A DNA stretch of 38,827 bases from Comamonadaceae bacterium (GCA_027491035.1 JAIXWZ010000190.1:1-38827), one strand, 5' to 3'. Shown: positions 1-8,773, numbered from the stretch's first letter. Made by a program: numbers and translations. The notes: a model not told the origin generated them from the letters alone.

Positions 1-25
1 GCCCGGGCGATCCCCGGGCTTTTTT
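1..25 (+). terminator. Rho-independent terminator of an upstream gene
   Basis: A perfect 7-bp stem (GCCCGGG at 1-7 and CCCGGGC at 13-19) with a 5-base loop is followed directly by six T. It probably ends a plus-strand transcript that begins before the window. The stem may extend further left than can be seen. Confidence 0.75.
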
Positions 26-84
26 GTGGGCGTTTGCGGGGGTGTGATGCTGCTTGACTTCTGGGTGGGGCGGTGCGCTGCCAC

Positions 85-163
85 GCTGTGCCTGGCTCCG
101 CGAATGTCCCCCGAGGCAGATGGCGCAGCCTCTCCTCCTTGATTTCGCTGCGCCAGGCACAGC
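85..163 (+). repeat. Palindromic intergenic element, copy 1 (REP-like)
   Basis: The ends are a perfect 12-bp inverted repeat (GCTGTGCCTGGC at 85-96, GCCAGGCACAGC at 152-163). The interior has a core beginning CGCGAATGTCCCCC and ending CTCCTCCTTGATTTCGC, with a small apical stem (GAGGC/GCCTC). The core recurs inverted at 232-315, so this is a repeated element and not a gene. Short ORFs that can be drawn through 54-347 look spurious. No transposase lies nearby. Confidence 0.7.
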
Positions 164-231
164 CTGCCAGCGCACAGGGGGTGAATTGGGGCCTGACCCT
201 GTTTTTGACCCCATGTTTCCTGGATGGGAGT

Positions 232-315
232 GTCGGGGTGCTCTGCGTAGCGAAATAAAGGAGGAGGGCCGGCGCAGCCGGCCCGGGGGACATTCGCGCA
301 GCAGAGGACCCCGAC
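232..315 (-). repeat. Palindromic intergenic element, copy 2 (inverted)
   Basis: This is the same core as copy 1 in opposite orientation. The outer arms are a 15-bp inverted repeat with one mismatch (232-246 against 301-315), and there is a perfect 8-bp apical hairpin (266-273/277-284, loop GCA). The outer arms differ in sequence from those of copy 1 but are still self-complementary. Between the copies (164-231) I see only a short GGGGCCTGACCC / TTTTTGACCCC motif. From 316 to about 440 I see nothing functional. Confidence 0.7.
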
Positions 316-452
316 GCTCCCCCCCTGCGAAAAGAATCAAACCTTAGCTCTTTTCTCGCCGCGCCGCCGCGCCGCCGCCCCGGTCAACACACCTTCGCCT
401 CCCGCCCTTTGTGACAAAATCCGGGGTTATTCAGACAAGAACCGGGAAAGGC

Positions 453-503
453 ATGTGGGTTATGACACCGCAAACTCCTTGGAGATACACACGCGGCCTT
501 TGA
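453..503 (+). CDS. Possible thrS leader peptide (16 codons)
   Basis: A 16-codon ORF starts at ATG 453, with an in-frame second ATG at 462, and stops at TGA 501. A purine-rich stretch (GGGAAAGG, 444-451) precedes it. It carries three Thr codons, all ACA or ACT, which this GC-rich genome rarely uses (ACC and ACG dominate in the neighbouring genes). It is followed by hairpins and a terminator-like stem before thrS. A role as a ribosome-stalling attenuation peptide is inferred from position and codon content only. Thr codons are not clustered as tightly as in classical leaders, so the ORF could be chance. Confidence 0.35.
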   Translation: MWVMTPQTPWRYTRGL

Positions 504-570
504 TGGCCGGCAGTTCGCGCCTGCCCGATTCTGATTGTTGAAAAGCGCGGTTCGCCGCGCTTTTTGTTTG
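494..570 (+). promoter_or_regulatory. thrS leader hairpins with intrinsic terminator or attenuator
   Basis: Three stems follow one another. Stem 1 is CGGCC/GGCCG (494-498/505-509). Stem 2 is GGCAG/CTGCC (509-513/521-525) with a TTCGCGC loop, sharing base 509 with stem 1. Stem 3 is GCGCGG-TTCG-CCGCGC (545-550/555-560), flanked by AAAA and a T-run (561-565), which is a good intrinsic terminator with a UUCG tetraloop. Because it ends about 20 bases before thrS, it either ends an upstream RNA or attenuates thrS. I could not identify a strong alternative antiterminator pairing. Confidence 0.5.
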
Positions 571-590
571 TTTCTCATCTCCTCGCAACC

Positions 591-2498
591 ATGGTTCAAA
601 TTACTCTCCCCGACGGATCTCTGCGTGAATTTGCCCAGCCGGTGACGGTGGCCGAAGTGGCCGCCTCTATCGGCGCGGGCCTGGCCAAGGCGGCTCTTGG
701 CGGCAAGGTCGATGGGCAGGTCGTCGACACGTCTTACACCATCGAGCGCGATGCCAAGCTGGCCATCGTCACGGCCAAGGATGCCGACGGCCTGGAGATG
801 ATCCGCCACTCCACGGCCCACCTGCTGGCCTATGCGGTCAAGGATTTGTTCCCTGAGGCGCAGGTGACCATCGGGCCGGTCATCGAGCACGGCTTTTTCT
901 ACGACTTTTCCTACAAGCGCCCCTTCACGCCCGAAGATCTGCAGGCCATCGAAAAGCGCATGGCCGAGTTGGCGGCCAAGGACGAGCCGGTGGTGCGCCG
1001 CGTGCTGCCGCGCGACGAAGCGGTGGCCTATTTCAAGGCCATGGGCGAGCACTACAAGGCCGAAATCATCGGCTCTATCCCGGCCGGCGAGGACGTCTCG
1101 CTTTACCGCGAAGGCTTGTTCGAGGACCTCTGCCGCGGGCCGCACGTGCCCAGCACCGGCCGGCTCAAGCATTTCAAGCTGATGAAGGTGGCCGGTGCCT
1201 ATTGGAGAGGCGATCACCGCAATGAGATGCTGCAGCGCATCTACGGCACCGCCTGGGCGACCAAGGACGAGTTGCAGCAGCACTTGACGCTGCTGGAGGA
1301 AGCCGAAAAGCGCGACCACCGCAAGCTAGGGCGCGAGTTGGACCTGTTTCACATCGACGACCACGCCCCGGGTCTGGTGTTCTGGCATCCCAAGGGCTGG
1401 ACGCTTTGGCAGGGCGTGGAGCAGTACATGCGCCGCGTCTACCAGGACAACGGCTACCAGGAGGTCAAGGGCCCGCAGGTGATCGATAAGACCCTGTGGG
1501 AGAAAACCGGGCATTGGGACAAATACCGCGAGAACATGTTCACCACCGAGAGCGAAAAGCGCGAGTTCGCGCTCAAGCCGATGAACTGTCCCGGGCACAT
1601 CCTGATTTTCAAGCAAGGTATCAAGAGCTACCGGGACCTGCCCCTGCGCTACGGTGAATTCGGCCAGTGCCACCGCAATGAGCCCTCGGGCGGGCTGCAC
1701 GGCATCATGCGGGTGCGCGGCTTCACGCAGGACGATGGTCATATTTTTTGTACCGAAAACCAGATTCAGCCTGAGGTGCTGGCCTTCACCACCTTGCTGC
1801 AAAAGGTGTATGCCGACTTTGGTTTTCAGCACATCATCTACAAGGTGGCGACGCGGCCGCAGCAGCGCATCGGTTCGGACGAAAGCTGGGACAAGGCCGA
1901 GCAGGCCCTGATGCAGAGCCTGCGCGCCTCGGGCTGCCAGTTCGAGATCGCCGAGGGTGACGGCGCCTTTTATGGCCCCAAAATCGAGTACACCCTCAAA
2001 GACGCGCTGGGCCGGCAGTGGCAGTGCGGCACCATACAGGTCGACTTTTCCATGCCCGAGCGGCTCGATGCCGAATATGTGGGCGAAGACGGCAACCGGC
2101 ACCGGCCGGTGATGCTGCACCGGGCCATCGTCGGCAGCCTTGAGCGCTTTATCGGCATCCTGATCGAGCAGCACGCAGGCGCCCTGCCGAGCTGGCTCGC
2201 GCCGGTGCAGGTGGGGGTGCTCAACATCACCGACGCGCAGGCCGATTACTGTCGGGAAATCTCCAAAACGCTGGCCGATCAAGGGCTTAGGGTCGATCTG
2301 GACCTGCGCAACGAGAAAATCACGTATAAAATACGCGAGCACTCGCTGCGCAAGCTGCCTTACATCCTCGTCGTGGGTGACAAGGAAAAGGCTTCAGGTT
2401 GCGTGGCTGTGCGTGCCCGAGGCAACAAGGACCTGGGTGTGATGTCCCTGCAAGCGTTTTCTGCGCAGATTGCCGCTGACATTGCCAACAAATCCTGA
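591..2498 (+). CDS. thrS: Threonine--tRNA ligase
   Basis: Class II aminoacyl-tRNA synthetase that charges tRNA-Thr in the cytoplasm and hydrolyses mischarged Ser-tRNA. The 635 residues match the usual length of about 640. The order is an N-terminal TGS domain, the editing domain with HSTAH and CRGPHVP, the catalytic core with the zinc ligand motif MNCPGH (Cys at about 333), the DDGHIF and [12 protein letters not shown] motifs, and the C-terminal anticodon-binding domain. I chose ATG 591 because the protein then begins MVQITLPDG, as in relatives. A TTG nine codons upstream is less likely. The SD sequence is weak, fitting control at the leader. thrS heads the translation-gene cluster. Confidence 0.97.
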   Translation: MVQITLPDGSLREFAQPVTVAEVAASIGAGLAKAALGGKVDGQVVDTSYTIERDAKLAIVTAKDADGLEMIRHSTAHLLAYAVKDLFPEAQVTIGPVIEHGFFYDFSYKRPFTPEDLQAIEKRMAELAAKDEPVVRRVLPRDEAVAYFKAMGEHYKAEIIGSIPAGEDVSLYREGLFEDLCRGPHVPSTGRLKHFKLMKVAGAYWRGDHRNEMLQRIYGTAWATKDELQQHLTLLEEAEKRDHRKLGRELDLFHIDDHAPGLVFWHPKGWTLWQGVEQYMRRVYQDNGYQEVKGPQVIDKTLWEKTGHWDKYRENMFTTESEKREFALKPMNCPGHILIFKQGIKSYRDLPLRYGEFGQCHRNEPSGGLHGIMRVRGFTQDDGHIFCTENQIQPEVLAFTTLLQKVYADFGFQHIIYKVATRPQQRIGSDESWDKAEQALMQSLRASGCQFEIAEGDGAFYGPKIEYTLKDALGRQWQCGTIQVDFSMPERLDAEYVGEDGNRHRPVMLHRAIVGSLERFIGILIEQHAGALPSWLAPVQVGVLNITDAQADYCREISKTLADQGLRVDLDLRNEKITYKIREHSLRKLPYILVVGDKEKASGCVAVRARGNKDLGVMSLQAFSAQIAADIANKS

Positions 2499-2512
2499 AT
2501 CGCTCGTCTGCA

Positions 2513-2540
2513 GCCCGTGTGGGGCCAGACGGGCCTTTGC
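2513..2540 (+). promoter_or_regulatory. Hairpin in the thrS-infC gap
   Basis: A 6-bp stem GCCCGT/ACGGGC (2513-2518/2529-2534) with a 10-base loop is followed by CTTTGC. The tail is not a real T-run, so termination would be partial at best. It could be a leader structure for the infC-rpmI-rplT group. Confidence 0.25.
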
Positions 2541-2593
2541 CTTTGGGTGCAAGCCGCTACAGCTGTTGTAGCCCAGTTTGAAGGACACAAGCC

Positions 2594-3199
2594 ATCGCTA
2601 CTGAATTTCGTGACCGTCGCCAACGCGAGGAACGCAAGCACCGCCTGAACCGGGAAATCATGGCCCCGGAGGTTCGCCTGATGGGCCCGGACAACGAGCC
2701 TATCGGTGTCGTCCCCCTGATGGAGGCCTTGCGTCTGGCCGGCGATGCCGACGTCGACCTGGTGGAGATCTCGCCGACGGCAGTGCCTCCGGTGTGTCGC
2801 CTGATCGATTACGGCAAGTTCAAATACGCCGAACAAAAGCGCGCAGCCGAAGCCAAGTCCAAGCAGAAGGTGATCGAGGTCAAGGAAATCAAATTCCGCC
2901 CCGGCACCGACGACGGTGACTACAACATCAAGCTGCGTAACATCAGGCGCTTTCTCGATGAAGGTGACAAGTGCAAGATCACGCTGCGTTTTCGTGGCCG
3001 TGAGATCACCCATCAGGAACTCGGCCTGGCGCTGCTGGCACGTATTCGTGACGAGTTGGCTGACAGCATCATCGTCGAGCAGTTTCCCAAGCTCGAGGGC
3101 CGGCAGATGATCATGATGATCGCGCCGGGCAAGCGCAAAGCCGGTGGGGCTAAGGCGGCAGCGCCTGCCGAGGCGGTGGCGGTGGCGGACAAGGCCTGA
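2594..3199 (+). CDS. infC: Translation initiation factor IF-3
   Basis: IF-3 binds the 30S subunit, prevents premature 50S joining and checks the start codon. I place the start at ATC 2594 because the residues encoded from there ([20 protein letters not shown]) are the conserved N-terminal segment, and an AAGGA SD (2581-2585) lies 8 bases before. The first in-frame ATG (2660) would remove 22 conserved residues. A non-AUG start is a known feature of infC and is the basis of IF-3 autorepression. The protein is about 201 residues with the N- and C-terminal IF-3 domains complete and an Ala/Val-rich tail. Confidence 0.95.
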   Translation: MATEFRDRRQREERKHRLNREIMAPEVRLMGPDNEPIGVVPLMEALRLAGDADVDLVEISPTAVPPVCRLIDYGKFKYAEQKRAAEAKSKQKVIEVKEIKFRPGTDDGDYNIKLRNIRRFLDEGDKCKITLRFRGREITHQELGLALLARIRDELADSIIVEQFPKLEGRQMIMMIAPGKRKAGGAKAAAPAEAVAVADKA

Positions 3200-3361
3200 G
3201 GGCCGCGTCCTGGGATTTGAAATCAGCCCGGTCGGTGGGTCGCCGGCGGGGTGGATGGGGCAGGGGTGAGAGCCGCTGCCCACGTTGCGGGAGTGATCCT
3301 GCGGCAAACAGGCGCAGCCTCAGGGCGGCGACCTGAACAAGTGGCTCGGGGCCTACAAGTT

Positions 3362-3379
3362 CTGCGAAAAGGTTCGCAG
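3362..3379 (+). promoter_or_regulatory. Hairpin upstream of rpmI
   Basis: A perfect 7-bp stem CTGCGAA/TTCGCAG (3362-3368/3373-3379) closes an AAGG loop within the 214-base infC-rpmI gap, about 20 bases before the rpmI SD. The group infC-rpmI-rplT is regulated by L20 binding in E. coli. Whether this hairpin plays that part here is inference. The rest of the gap (3200-3361) shows nothing else I can name. Confidence 0.3.
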
Positions 3380-3413
3380 CGCCTCGCGAGCACAAATGAA
3401 AAGGAGCATGCAG

Positions 3414-3617
3414 ATGCCCAAAATGAAGACCAAGAGCAGCGCGAAAAAGCGGTTTCGCGTTCGTCCCGGTGGCACCGTCAAACGCGGTCAAGCCTTCAAG
3501 CGTCACATCCTGACCAAGAAGACCACCAAGAACAAACGTCACCTGCGTGGTGCAGTGGCTGTCCATGAGACCAATATGGGTCACATGGCGCAGATGCTGC
3601 CGGGCATGGGTATTTGA
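3414..3617 (+). CDS. rpmI: Large ribosomal subunit protein bL35
   Basis: Small, very basic 50S protein of 67 residues, starting [14 protein letters not shown] and containing the KRGQAFKRH and KRHLRG segments typical of L35. The start at ATG 3414 has AAGGAG at 3401-3406. An upstream in-frame ATG at 3396 overlaps the SD region and is rejected. It is followed 23 bases later by rplT, the standard arrangement. Confidence 0.97.
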   Translation: MPKMKTKSSAKKRFRVRPGGTVKRGQAFKRHILTKKTTKNKRHLRGAVAVHETNMGHMAQMLPGMGI

Positions 3618-3640
3618 TTCAGACGAACAAGGAGTAAAAC

Positions 3641-4000
3641 ATGCCTCGCGTCAAACGTGGTGTTACAGCCCGTGCTCGTCACAAAAAAGTTCTCGCCCTG
3701 GCCAAGGGCTTTCGCGGTCGCCGCGGCAATGTCTTTCGCGTCGCCAAACAGGCGGTGATGAAGGCCGGCCAGTATGCCTACCGGGATCGTCGCAACAAGA
3801 AACGTGTGTTCCGCCAGCTCTGGATCGCGCGTATCAACGCCGCCAGCCGCTCCTTTGGCCTGACCTACAGTCAGTTCGCCAATGGCCTGAAAAAGGCAGG
3901 CATCGAGATCGACCGCAAAGTGCTCTCCGATTTGGCCATTCATGACAGCGCTGCTTTTGGCGCCATCGTGGACAAGGTCAAGAGCTCGCTGGCGGCCTGA
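3641..4000 (+). CDS. rplT: Large ribosomal subunit protein bL20
   Basis: Early-assembling 23S rRNA-binding protein of 119 residues, full length, starting [16 protein letters not shown]. The basic N-terminal helix and the globular C-terminal domain ([15 protein letters not shown]) are intact. SD AAGGAG at 3629-3634. In enterobacteria L20 also represses its own operon by binding the mRNA upstream of rpmI. Confidence 0.98.
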   Translation: MPRVKRGVTARARHKKVLALAKGFRGRRGNVFRVAKQAVMKAGQYAYRDRRNKKRVFRQLWIARINAASRSFGLTYSQFANGLKKAGIEIDRKVLSDLAIHDSAAFGAIVDKVKSSLAA

Positions 4001-4078
4001 CATCGTGCAAGCACGTCCCGGCCTGTGAAGCGGGCTGGGCGTTGCATGCGAAAGCGGGTCGGGGCTTGCAAAGGCTCT

Positions 4079-4127
4079 GGCCCTTTTTCATGGGCCTGCG
4101 CGCAGCAGGCCTCATTCTTTTGTTTTC
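4079..4127 (+). promoter_or_regulatory. Mutually exclusive hairpins before pheS (candidate attenuator)
   Basis: Hairpin A is GGCCC/GGGCC (4079-4083/4092-4096). Hairpin B is GGCCTGC/GCAGGCC (4093-4099/4105-4111), followed by a T-rich but interrupted tail (4112-4126). The two share bases 4093-4096, so only one can form. That layout matches an antiterminator-terminator pair. A 34-codon ORF from ATG 4046 passes through and has Phe codons after hairpin B. The order is not that of the classical E. coli pheS leader. Function is inferred. Confidence 0.35.
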
Positions 4128-4139
4128 GTGCCAATCACC

Positions 4140-5204
4140 ATGAGCGATGAATCGGTCCTCGAAGAATGGGTCAGCCAGGCCCGCAGCAGTTTTGAGGCAA
4201 CCCTCAGCCCTGCTGAGCTGGAAAATGCCAAGGCGCTTTACCTGGGCAAGTCCGGTCGTCTGACCGAGCTCATGAAGGGCCTGTCGGCCCTGAGTGTGGA
4301 AGAAAAAAAATCGCGCGGTGCGGCCATCAACCAGGCCAAGCAGGCGATCGAGCAGGCCCTGCTGGAGCGGCGCCAGGCGCTGGCCCAGGCTGAGCTCGAT
4401 GCCCAGCTCAGGGCTGAGGCGCTCGATGTGAGCCTGCCCGGTCGCCAGCGCGCGAGCGGGGGCGGCTTGCACCCGGTGTCGCTCACGCTCGAGCGCATTG
4501 AGGCCATTTTTGGCTCCATGGGTTTTGATGTGGCGCAAGGGCCGGAGATCGAGACCGACTGGTTCAACTTCACCGCGCTCAACACCCCCGAAGACCATCC
4601 GGCACGCTCGATGCACGACACCTTCTATGTCGAAGGCGGCAGCGAGCAGGCGCCCAACCTGCTGCGCACCCACACCAGCCCGATGCAAATTCGCTATGCG
4701 GTGCAGCACGTCAAAAAGCACCGTGCGCTGCTCGAGCGTGGTGCGCTCATGCCCGAAATTCGCGTGATCGCGCCGGGCCGAACCTACCGGGTCGACAGCG
4801 ACGCCACGCACTCGCCCATGTTCCATCAGTGCGAGGGGTTGTGGATCGGCGAGAACGTGAGCTTCAAGGACCTGAAGGTCGTCTTCACCGATTTTTGTCG
4901 CACCTTCTTTGAAAGCCATGACCTGGTGCTGCGCTTTCGGCCCAGTTTCTTTCCCTTTACCGAGCCCAGCGCCGAGATCGACATCCAGTTTTCCAGCGGC
5001 CCGCTGGCTGGGCGCTGGCTCGAGGTGGCCGGCTCCGGCCAGGTTCATCCCAATGTGGTGCGCAACATGGGGCTCGACCCCGAGCGCTACATCGGGTTTG
5101 CCTTTGGCATGGGGCCAGACCGCCTGACCATGCTGCGCTACGGCGTCAATGACCTGCGCATGTTTTTCGACGGCGATCTTCGCTTTCTGTCGCAGTTCAG
5201 ATAA
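4140..5204 (+). CDS. pheS: Phenylalanine--tRNA ligase alpha subunit
   Basis: Catalytic alpha subunit of the (alpha-beta)2 enzyme that charges tRNA-Phe. About 354 residues: an N-terminal coiled-coil arm, then the class II core with [28 protein letters not shown] and the C-terminal [13 protein letters not shown] segment. ATG 4140 is preferred. A GTG at 4128 would add four residues and neither has a clear SD. It is followed by pheT after 38 bases. Confidence 0.97.
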   Translation: MSDESVLEEWVSQARSSFEATLSPAELENAKALYLGKSGRLTELMKGLSALSVEEKKSRGAAINQAKQAIEQALLERRQALAQAELDAQLRAEALDVSLPGRQRASGGGLHPVSLTLERIEAIFGSMGFDVAQGPEIETDWFNFTALNTPEDHPARSMHDTFYVEGGSEQAPNLLRTHTSPMQIRYAVQHVKKHRALLERGALMPEIRVIAPGRTYRVDSDATHSPMFHQCEGLWIGENVSFKDLKVVFTDFCRTFFESHDLVLRFRPSFFPFTEPSAEIDIQFSSGPLAGRWLEVAGSGQVHPNVVRNMGLDPERYIGFAFGMGPDRLTMLRYGVNDLRMFFDGDLRFLSQFR

Positions 5205-5242
5205 GCCGCCCATCCCTCAGCCCACGCTCAAGACAAGACGCC

Positions 5243-7669
5243 ATGCAATTTCCCGAGTCCTGGTTGCGTCATTTTTGCAATCCACCGATTTCCACCGAAG
5301 AGTTGGCCCACACGCTGACCATGGGTGGGCTCGAGGTCGAGGAGCTGCGCCCGGTTGCGCCCGCGTTCTCGCGTGTGGTGGTCGGTGAAATCCGTGACGT
5401 CTCGCCCCACCCCAATGCCGACAAACTGCGGGTGTGCCAAGTCGATGTAGGGCAGGGCGCCTTGCTGGCCATCGTCTGCGGCGCGCCCAATGCGCGCTCC
5501 GGCATCCGCGTGCCCTGTGCCTTGGTGGGCGCCCAGTTGCCCCCGAGCGAGGACGGCCAGCCCTTTGCCATCAAGGTGGGCAAGCTGCGTGGCGTGGAGA
5601 GCCACGGCATGCTGTGCTCGGCGCGCGAGCTCAAGCTCTCCGACGACCACGGCGGCCTGCTTGAGTTGGCTGCCGATGCGCCCATCGGCCAGGACATCCG
5701 CGATCACCTGCGGCTCGATGACACCCTGATCACGCTCAAGCTCACGCCCAATCTGGCCCATTGCCTCAGTGTCTTCGGCGTGGCCCGGGAACTGTCGGCT
5801 CTGACCGGTGCGCCGCTGCGAGCGCCGCAGTTCAAGGCTTCTCGGGTCGATGACGACAGCCGCCTGCCGGTGCGGGTCGAGGCGCCCGATTTGTGCGGCC
5901 GCTTCTCGGGCCGCGTCATCCGCGGCGTCAACACCCGGGCGCAGACGCCAGCCTGGATGGTCGAGCGCCTGCAGCGCTGCGGCCAGCGCCCGGTCAGCCC
6001 GCTGGTCGACATTTCCAACTATGTGATGTTCGAGCTCGGTCGGCCCTCGCACATCTTTGACCTCGACAAAATCCAAGGGGGCCTGCAGGTGCGCTGGGCC
6101 CGTGCCGCAGAGACGCTCAAGCTGCTCAACGGCAGCACCATCACGCTCGACGAAAAAGTGGGCGTGATTGCAGACGACCATCAGGTCGAGTCGTTGGCGG
6201 GCATCATGGGCGGCGACGCCACCGCGGTGAGCGATGAGACGCGCAACATCTATGTCGAGGCCGCTTTTTGGTGGCCCCGCGCGATTGCAGGACGCTCGCG
6301 GCGTTTTAATTTTTCCACCGACGCGGGCCACCGCTTCGAGCGCGGCGTTGATCCGGCCACCACGGCCGAGCATATCGAGCGCATCACCGAGTTGGTGCTT
6401 GACATTTGCGGCGGCGAGCAGACCCGATGTGGCCCGATCGACGACACGCAGGTCAACATGCCCCCGCCCAAGCCGGTGAGCTTGCGTGTGGCGCGCGCGA
6501 GCAAAGTCATCGGCATGCCCTTGAGCCAGGAGCAGTGCGCGCAGGCCTTGCGCCGGCTGGGTCTTTCGGTCAGCGAGGGCCAGGGGGTGCTGACGGTCAC
6601 GCCGCCGAGTTACCGCTTTGACCTGCAGATTGAAGAAGACCTGATTGAGGAAGTGGTGCGCCTGATCGGCTACGACGCCCTGCCCGAGTCGCCGCCGCAA
6701 GCGCCCATCAGCGCCCGGCTGCGCCCCGAGTCCGAGCGCGGCGCCTATGCGGTGCGCCGCAGCCTGGCCGCCCTGGGCTACCAGGAGACCATCAATTTCA
6801 GTTTTGTGCAAGAGCGCTGGGAGCACGAGCTGGCGGGCAACACGCAGCCGGTGCGTCTGCTCAACCCCATCGCCAGCCAGATGAGCGTGATGCGCTCCTC
6901 GCTGATCGGCTCCTTGCTGCAAGTGCTCAAGTTCAATCAGGACCGCAAGACCAGCCGGGTCAGGGTGTTCGAGATCGGTCGCGTGTTCCTGCGCGATCCC
7001 GCTGTGGCCGGCAGCGACACCACCGTGGCAGGCTTTGCGCAGCCCATGCGCGTGGCCGGCCTGGCCTGCGGCCCGCTCGATCCCCTGGGCTGGGCGCAGA
7101 CCAGCCGGTCGGTCGATTTTTTCGATGTCAAGGGTGATTTGCAGGCGCTGCTGGCACCGCTGGAGGCGGTGTTTGAGCCGGTGGCGCATCCTGCCCTCCA
7201 TCCCGGACGCAGCGCAAGCATTGTGATGGCCGGTCGCCCCGTGGGCGTACTGGGGCAGTTGCATCCGCGCTGGCGGCAATCGTATGAGCTGTCGCAGGCG
7301 CCAGTCCTGTTTGAGCTGGACCTTGACGCGGTGTTGGCGCGTACCGTGCCGGCCTTTGCCGGGCTCAGCCGCCAGCAGCCGGTCGAGCGCGATATCGCGG
7401 TGATCGTGGCCGAAGCCACCACCCACGCCGAGCTCATGGCCCACATCCACGCCGCGCCCACTGCAGGGCTGTTGCGATCGGCCACCTTGTTCGATGTCTA
7501 CCGCCCCGAGGCCGCCGCTGGCGGCTTGGCCCTGGGCGAGAAAAGCCTGGCGGTGCGGCTGGTGCTCGGTGACGATCAGGCCACGCTGACCGACGAGCAA
7601 ATCGATGCAGCCGTGCGCGCGGTCATCGAGCGGCTGCAGTTGGCCCTTGGGGCCCGTTTGCGAGCCTGA
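5243..7669 (+). CDS. pheT: Phenylalanine--tRNA ligase beta subunit
   Basis: Beta subunit of Phe-tRNA synthetase, 808 residues, full length. Order: a B1 region starting MQFPESWLRHF with an EMAP-type tRNA-binding domain (about 40-150), B3/B4 editing domain, B5 domain (about 400-475), catalytic-like domain, and C-terminal FDX-ACB anticodon-binding domain ending at 808. It shares a transcript with pheS and probably ihfA, which starts 61 bases later. A very long reading frame lies antisense to it, which I take as a GC-composition artefact. Confidence 0.97.
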   Translation: MQFPESWLRHFCNPPISTEELAHTLTMGGLEVEELRPVAPAFSRVVVGEIRDVSPHPNADKLRVCQVDVGQGALLAIVCGAPNARSGIRVPCALVGAQLPPSEDGQPFAIKVGKLRGVESHGMLCSARELKLSDDHGGLLELAADAPIGQDIRDHLRLDDTLITLKLTPNLAHCLSVFGVARELSALTGAPLRAPQFKASRVDDDSRLPVRVEAPDLCGRFSGRVIRGVNTRAQTPAWMVERLQRCGQRPVSPLVDISNYVMFELGRPSHIFDLDKIQGGLQVRWARAAETLKLLNGSTITLDEKVGVIADDHQVESLAGIMGGDATAVSDETRNIYVEAAFWWPRAIAGRSRRFNFSTDAGHRFERGVDPATTAEHIERITELVLDICGGEQTRCGPIDDTQVNMPPPKPVSLRVARASKVIGMPLSQEQCAQALRRLGLSVSEGQGVLTVTPPSYRFDLQIEEDLIEEVVRLIGYDALPESPPQAPISARLRPESERGAYAVRRSLAALGYQETINFSFVQERWEHELAGNTQPVRLLNPIASQMSVMRSSLIGSLLQVLKFNQDRKTSRVRVFEIGRVFLRDPAVAGSDTTVAGFAQPMRVAGLACGPLDPLGWAQTSRSVDFFDVKGDLQALLAPLEAVFEPVAHPALHPGRSASIVMAGRPVGVLGQLHPRWRQSYELSQAPVLFELDLDAVLARTVPAFAGLSRQQPVERDIAVIVAEATTHAELMAHIHAAPTAGLLRSATLFDVYRPEAAAGGLALGEKSLAVRLVLGDDQATLTDEQIDAAVRAVIERLQLALGARLRA

Positions 7670-7730
7670 TCGGCCCCTGGTTGCCCGTGCACAGCCTTTG
7701 ACTTCCACGCCCTTTCAATTGGAGCGCCCC

Positions 7731-8048
7731 ATGCAACTGAGCGTTGAGAGCCTGGAGACCCCGGCGCTGACCAAAGCCCATCTGGCCGACCTGCTGTTCG
7801 AGCAAATCGGCCTGAACAAGCGCGAATCGAAGGACATGGTGGAAGCGTTTTTCGAGCTCATCTCTGACTGCCTGGTGGACGGCCAGGACATCAAGATTTC
7901 GAGCTTTGGCAATTTCCACATCCGCACCAAGGCGCCGCGCCCCGGCCGCAATCCGCGCACGGGGCAGGCGGTCCCCATCGGGGCCCGGCGCGTGGTCACC
8001 TTTCACGCCAGCCACAAGCTCAAAGAGCAGATCCAGGATGCCGGCTGA
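7731..8048 (+). CDS. ihfA: Integration host factor subunit alpha
   Basis: DNA-bending protein that works as a heterodimer with IhfB, in recombination, replication and sigma-54 promoter activation. Start ATG 7731 with GGAG at 7721-7724, giving 105 residues. The conserved segments LTKAHLADLL, ISSFGNF and GRNPRTG, the last holding the intercalating Pro, are present. pheT-ihfA linkage is standard in proteobacteria. It is pertinent that glnA here has a sigma-54 promoter, a class that often uses IHF. Confidence 0.96.
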   Translation: MQLSVESLETPALTKAHLADLLFEQIGLNKRESKDMVEAFFELISDCLVDGQDIKISSFGNFHIRTKAPRPGRNPRTGQAVPIGARRVVTFHASHKLKEQIQDAG

Positions 8049-8116
8049 GTGACCGCTGACTTTGGCGTCGTGCTCACCTTAGCGCGCGCGTTCAAAAAAT
8101 ATTTCCGCTCAGGCAA

Positions 8117-8145
8117 TTGCATCGCATCTGAAGTTGCAGTAGATT
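8117..8145 (+). promoter_or_regulatory. Candidate sigma-70 promoter for the MerR-type gene
   Basis: TTGCAT (8117-8122), 17-bp spacer, TAGATT (8140-8145), with the gene starting 24 bases further on. The sequence match is reasonable but no more than that. Confidence 0.35.
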
Positions 8146-8169
8146 CCTACTCCCTTCGAGGCCGCTTCG

Positions 8170-8646
8170 ATGCAACTGGACAAAGTCCTTCCCCCCATCC
8201 CCGCCAAGCGCTACTTCACCATTGGTGAAGTCGGCGAGCTGTGCGGCGTCAAGCCGCATGTGCTGCGGTATTGGGAGCAGGAGTTCACGCAGCTCAAGCC
8301 CATGAAGCGCAGGGGCAACCGGCGGTACTACCAGCACCATGAGGTGCTGATGATCCGGCGGATCCGAGACCTGCTCTACGAACAGGGCTTTACCATCAGC
8401 GGCGCGCGCAACAAATTGCAGGAGCTGGTGCAGGCCGAGCGCGATCGCCGCCGTCTGGGCCAGTCCCTCATCGAGGGCGTGGAGCTTTCCTTGCACGACA
8501 GCGCATCGGCGCCCTTGGCCGATGACAGCTTTGATGCGGTGGAGGCGAGCTTTGCCGCCATGTCCTTCGAGGGTATCGAGCTCATGCGCCGCGAGTTGTT
8601 CGAAATCCGCAACCTGCTCAGCGCCGAGCCGCAACTGGCTTACTAA
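8170..8646 (+). CDS. MerR-family transcriptional regulator
   Basis: 158-residue DNA-binding regulator. The MerR winged helix is at about 13-80 (YFTIGEVGELCGVKPHVLRY) and a coiled-coil dimerisation helix follows (about 80-115). The C-terminal region has no Cys metal-binding pattern, so it is not a metal sensor of the CueR or MerR kind. It sits between ihfA and tRNA-Pro, a conserved position in Burkholderiales. Its target and ligand are unknown. Confidence 0.9.
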   Translation: MQLDKVLPPIPAKRYFTIGEVGELCGVKPHVLRYWEQEFTQLKPMKRRGNRRYYQHHEVLMIRRIRDLLYEQGFTISGARNKLQELVQAERDRRRLGQSLIEGVELSLHDSASAPLADDSFDAVEASFAAMSFEGIELMRRELFEIRNLLSAEPQLAY

Positions 8647-8758
8647 AGCGCGCTGTACTGCGCTCCATCGTGCTCCAGCATTGCCCTATCGCGCGTGTGC
8701 GCCCGCGGCCAAACGGGCACCTGCGTGGTGCGAGGCCATCGCCTTCATCCGGGAAGGC

Positions 8759-8764
8759 TATAAT
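8759..8764 (+). promoter_or_regulatory. -10 element of the tRNA-Pro promoter
   Basis: A perfect TATAAT lies nine bases before the mature tRNA 5' end. The expected -35 position (about 8736-8741) has no good match, so the exact promoter is uncertain. Confidence 0.55.
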
Positions 8765-8773
8765 CTTGCTCTT

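Noticed and set aside
54-347. Short overlapping ORFs at the left end (97 and 61 codons)
   Set aside because: They run through the inverted palindromic elements, have no SD or recognisable protein, and their composition follows the repeats.
494-545. tRNA-like T-arm (GGCAG-TTCGCGC-CTGCC) in the thrS leader
   Set aside because: No matching acceptor, D-arm or anticodon arm can be built around it, and the loop lacks the conserved A. It is treated as a leader hairpin.
5228-7708. 826-codon reading frame antisense to pheT
   Set aside because: It mirrors a complete pheT on the other strand. Long antisense frames are expected from strong third-position GC bias, and the translation has no family features.
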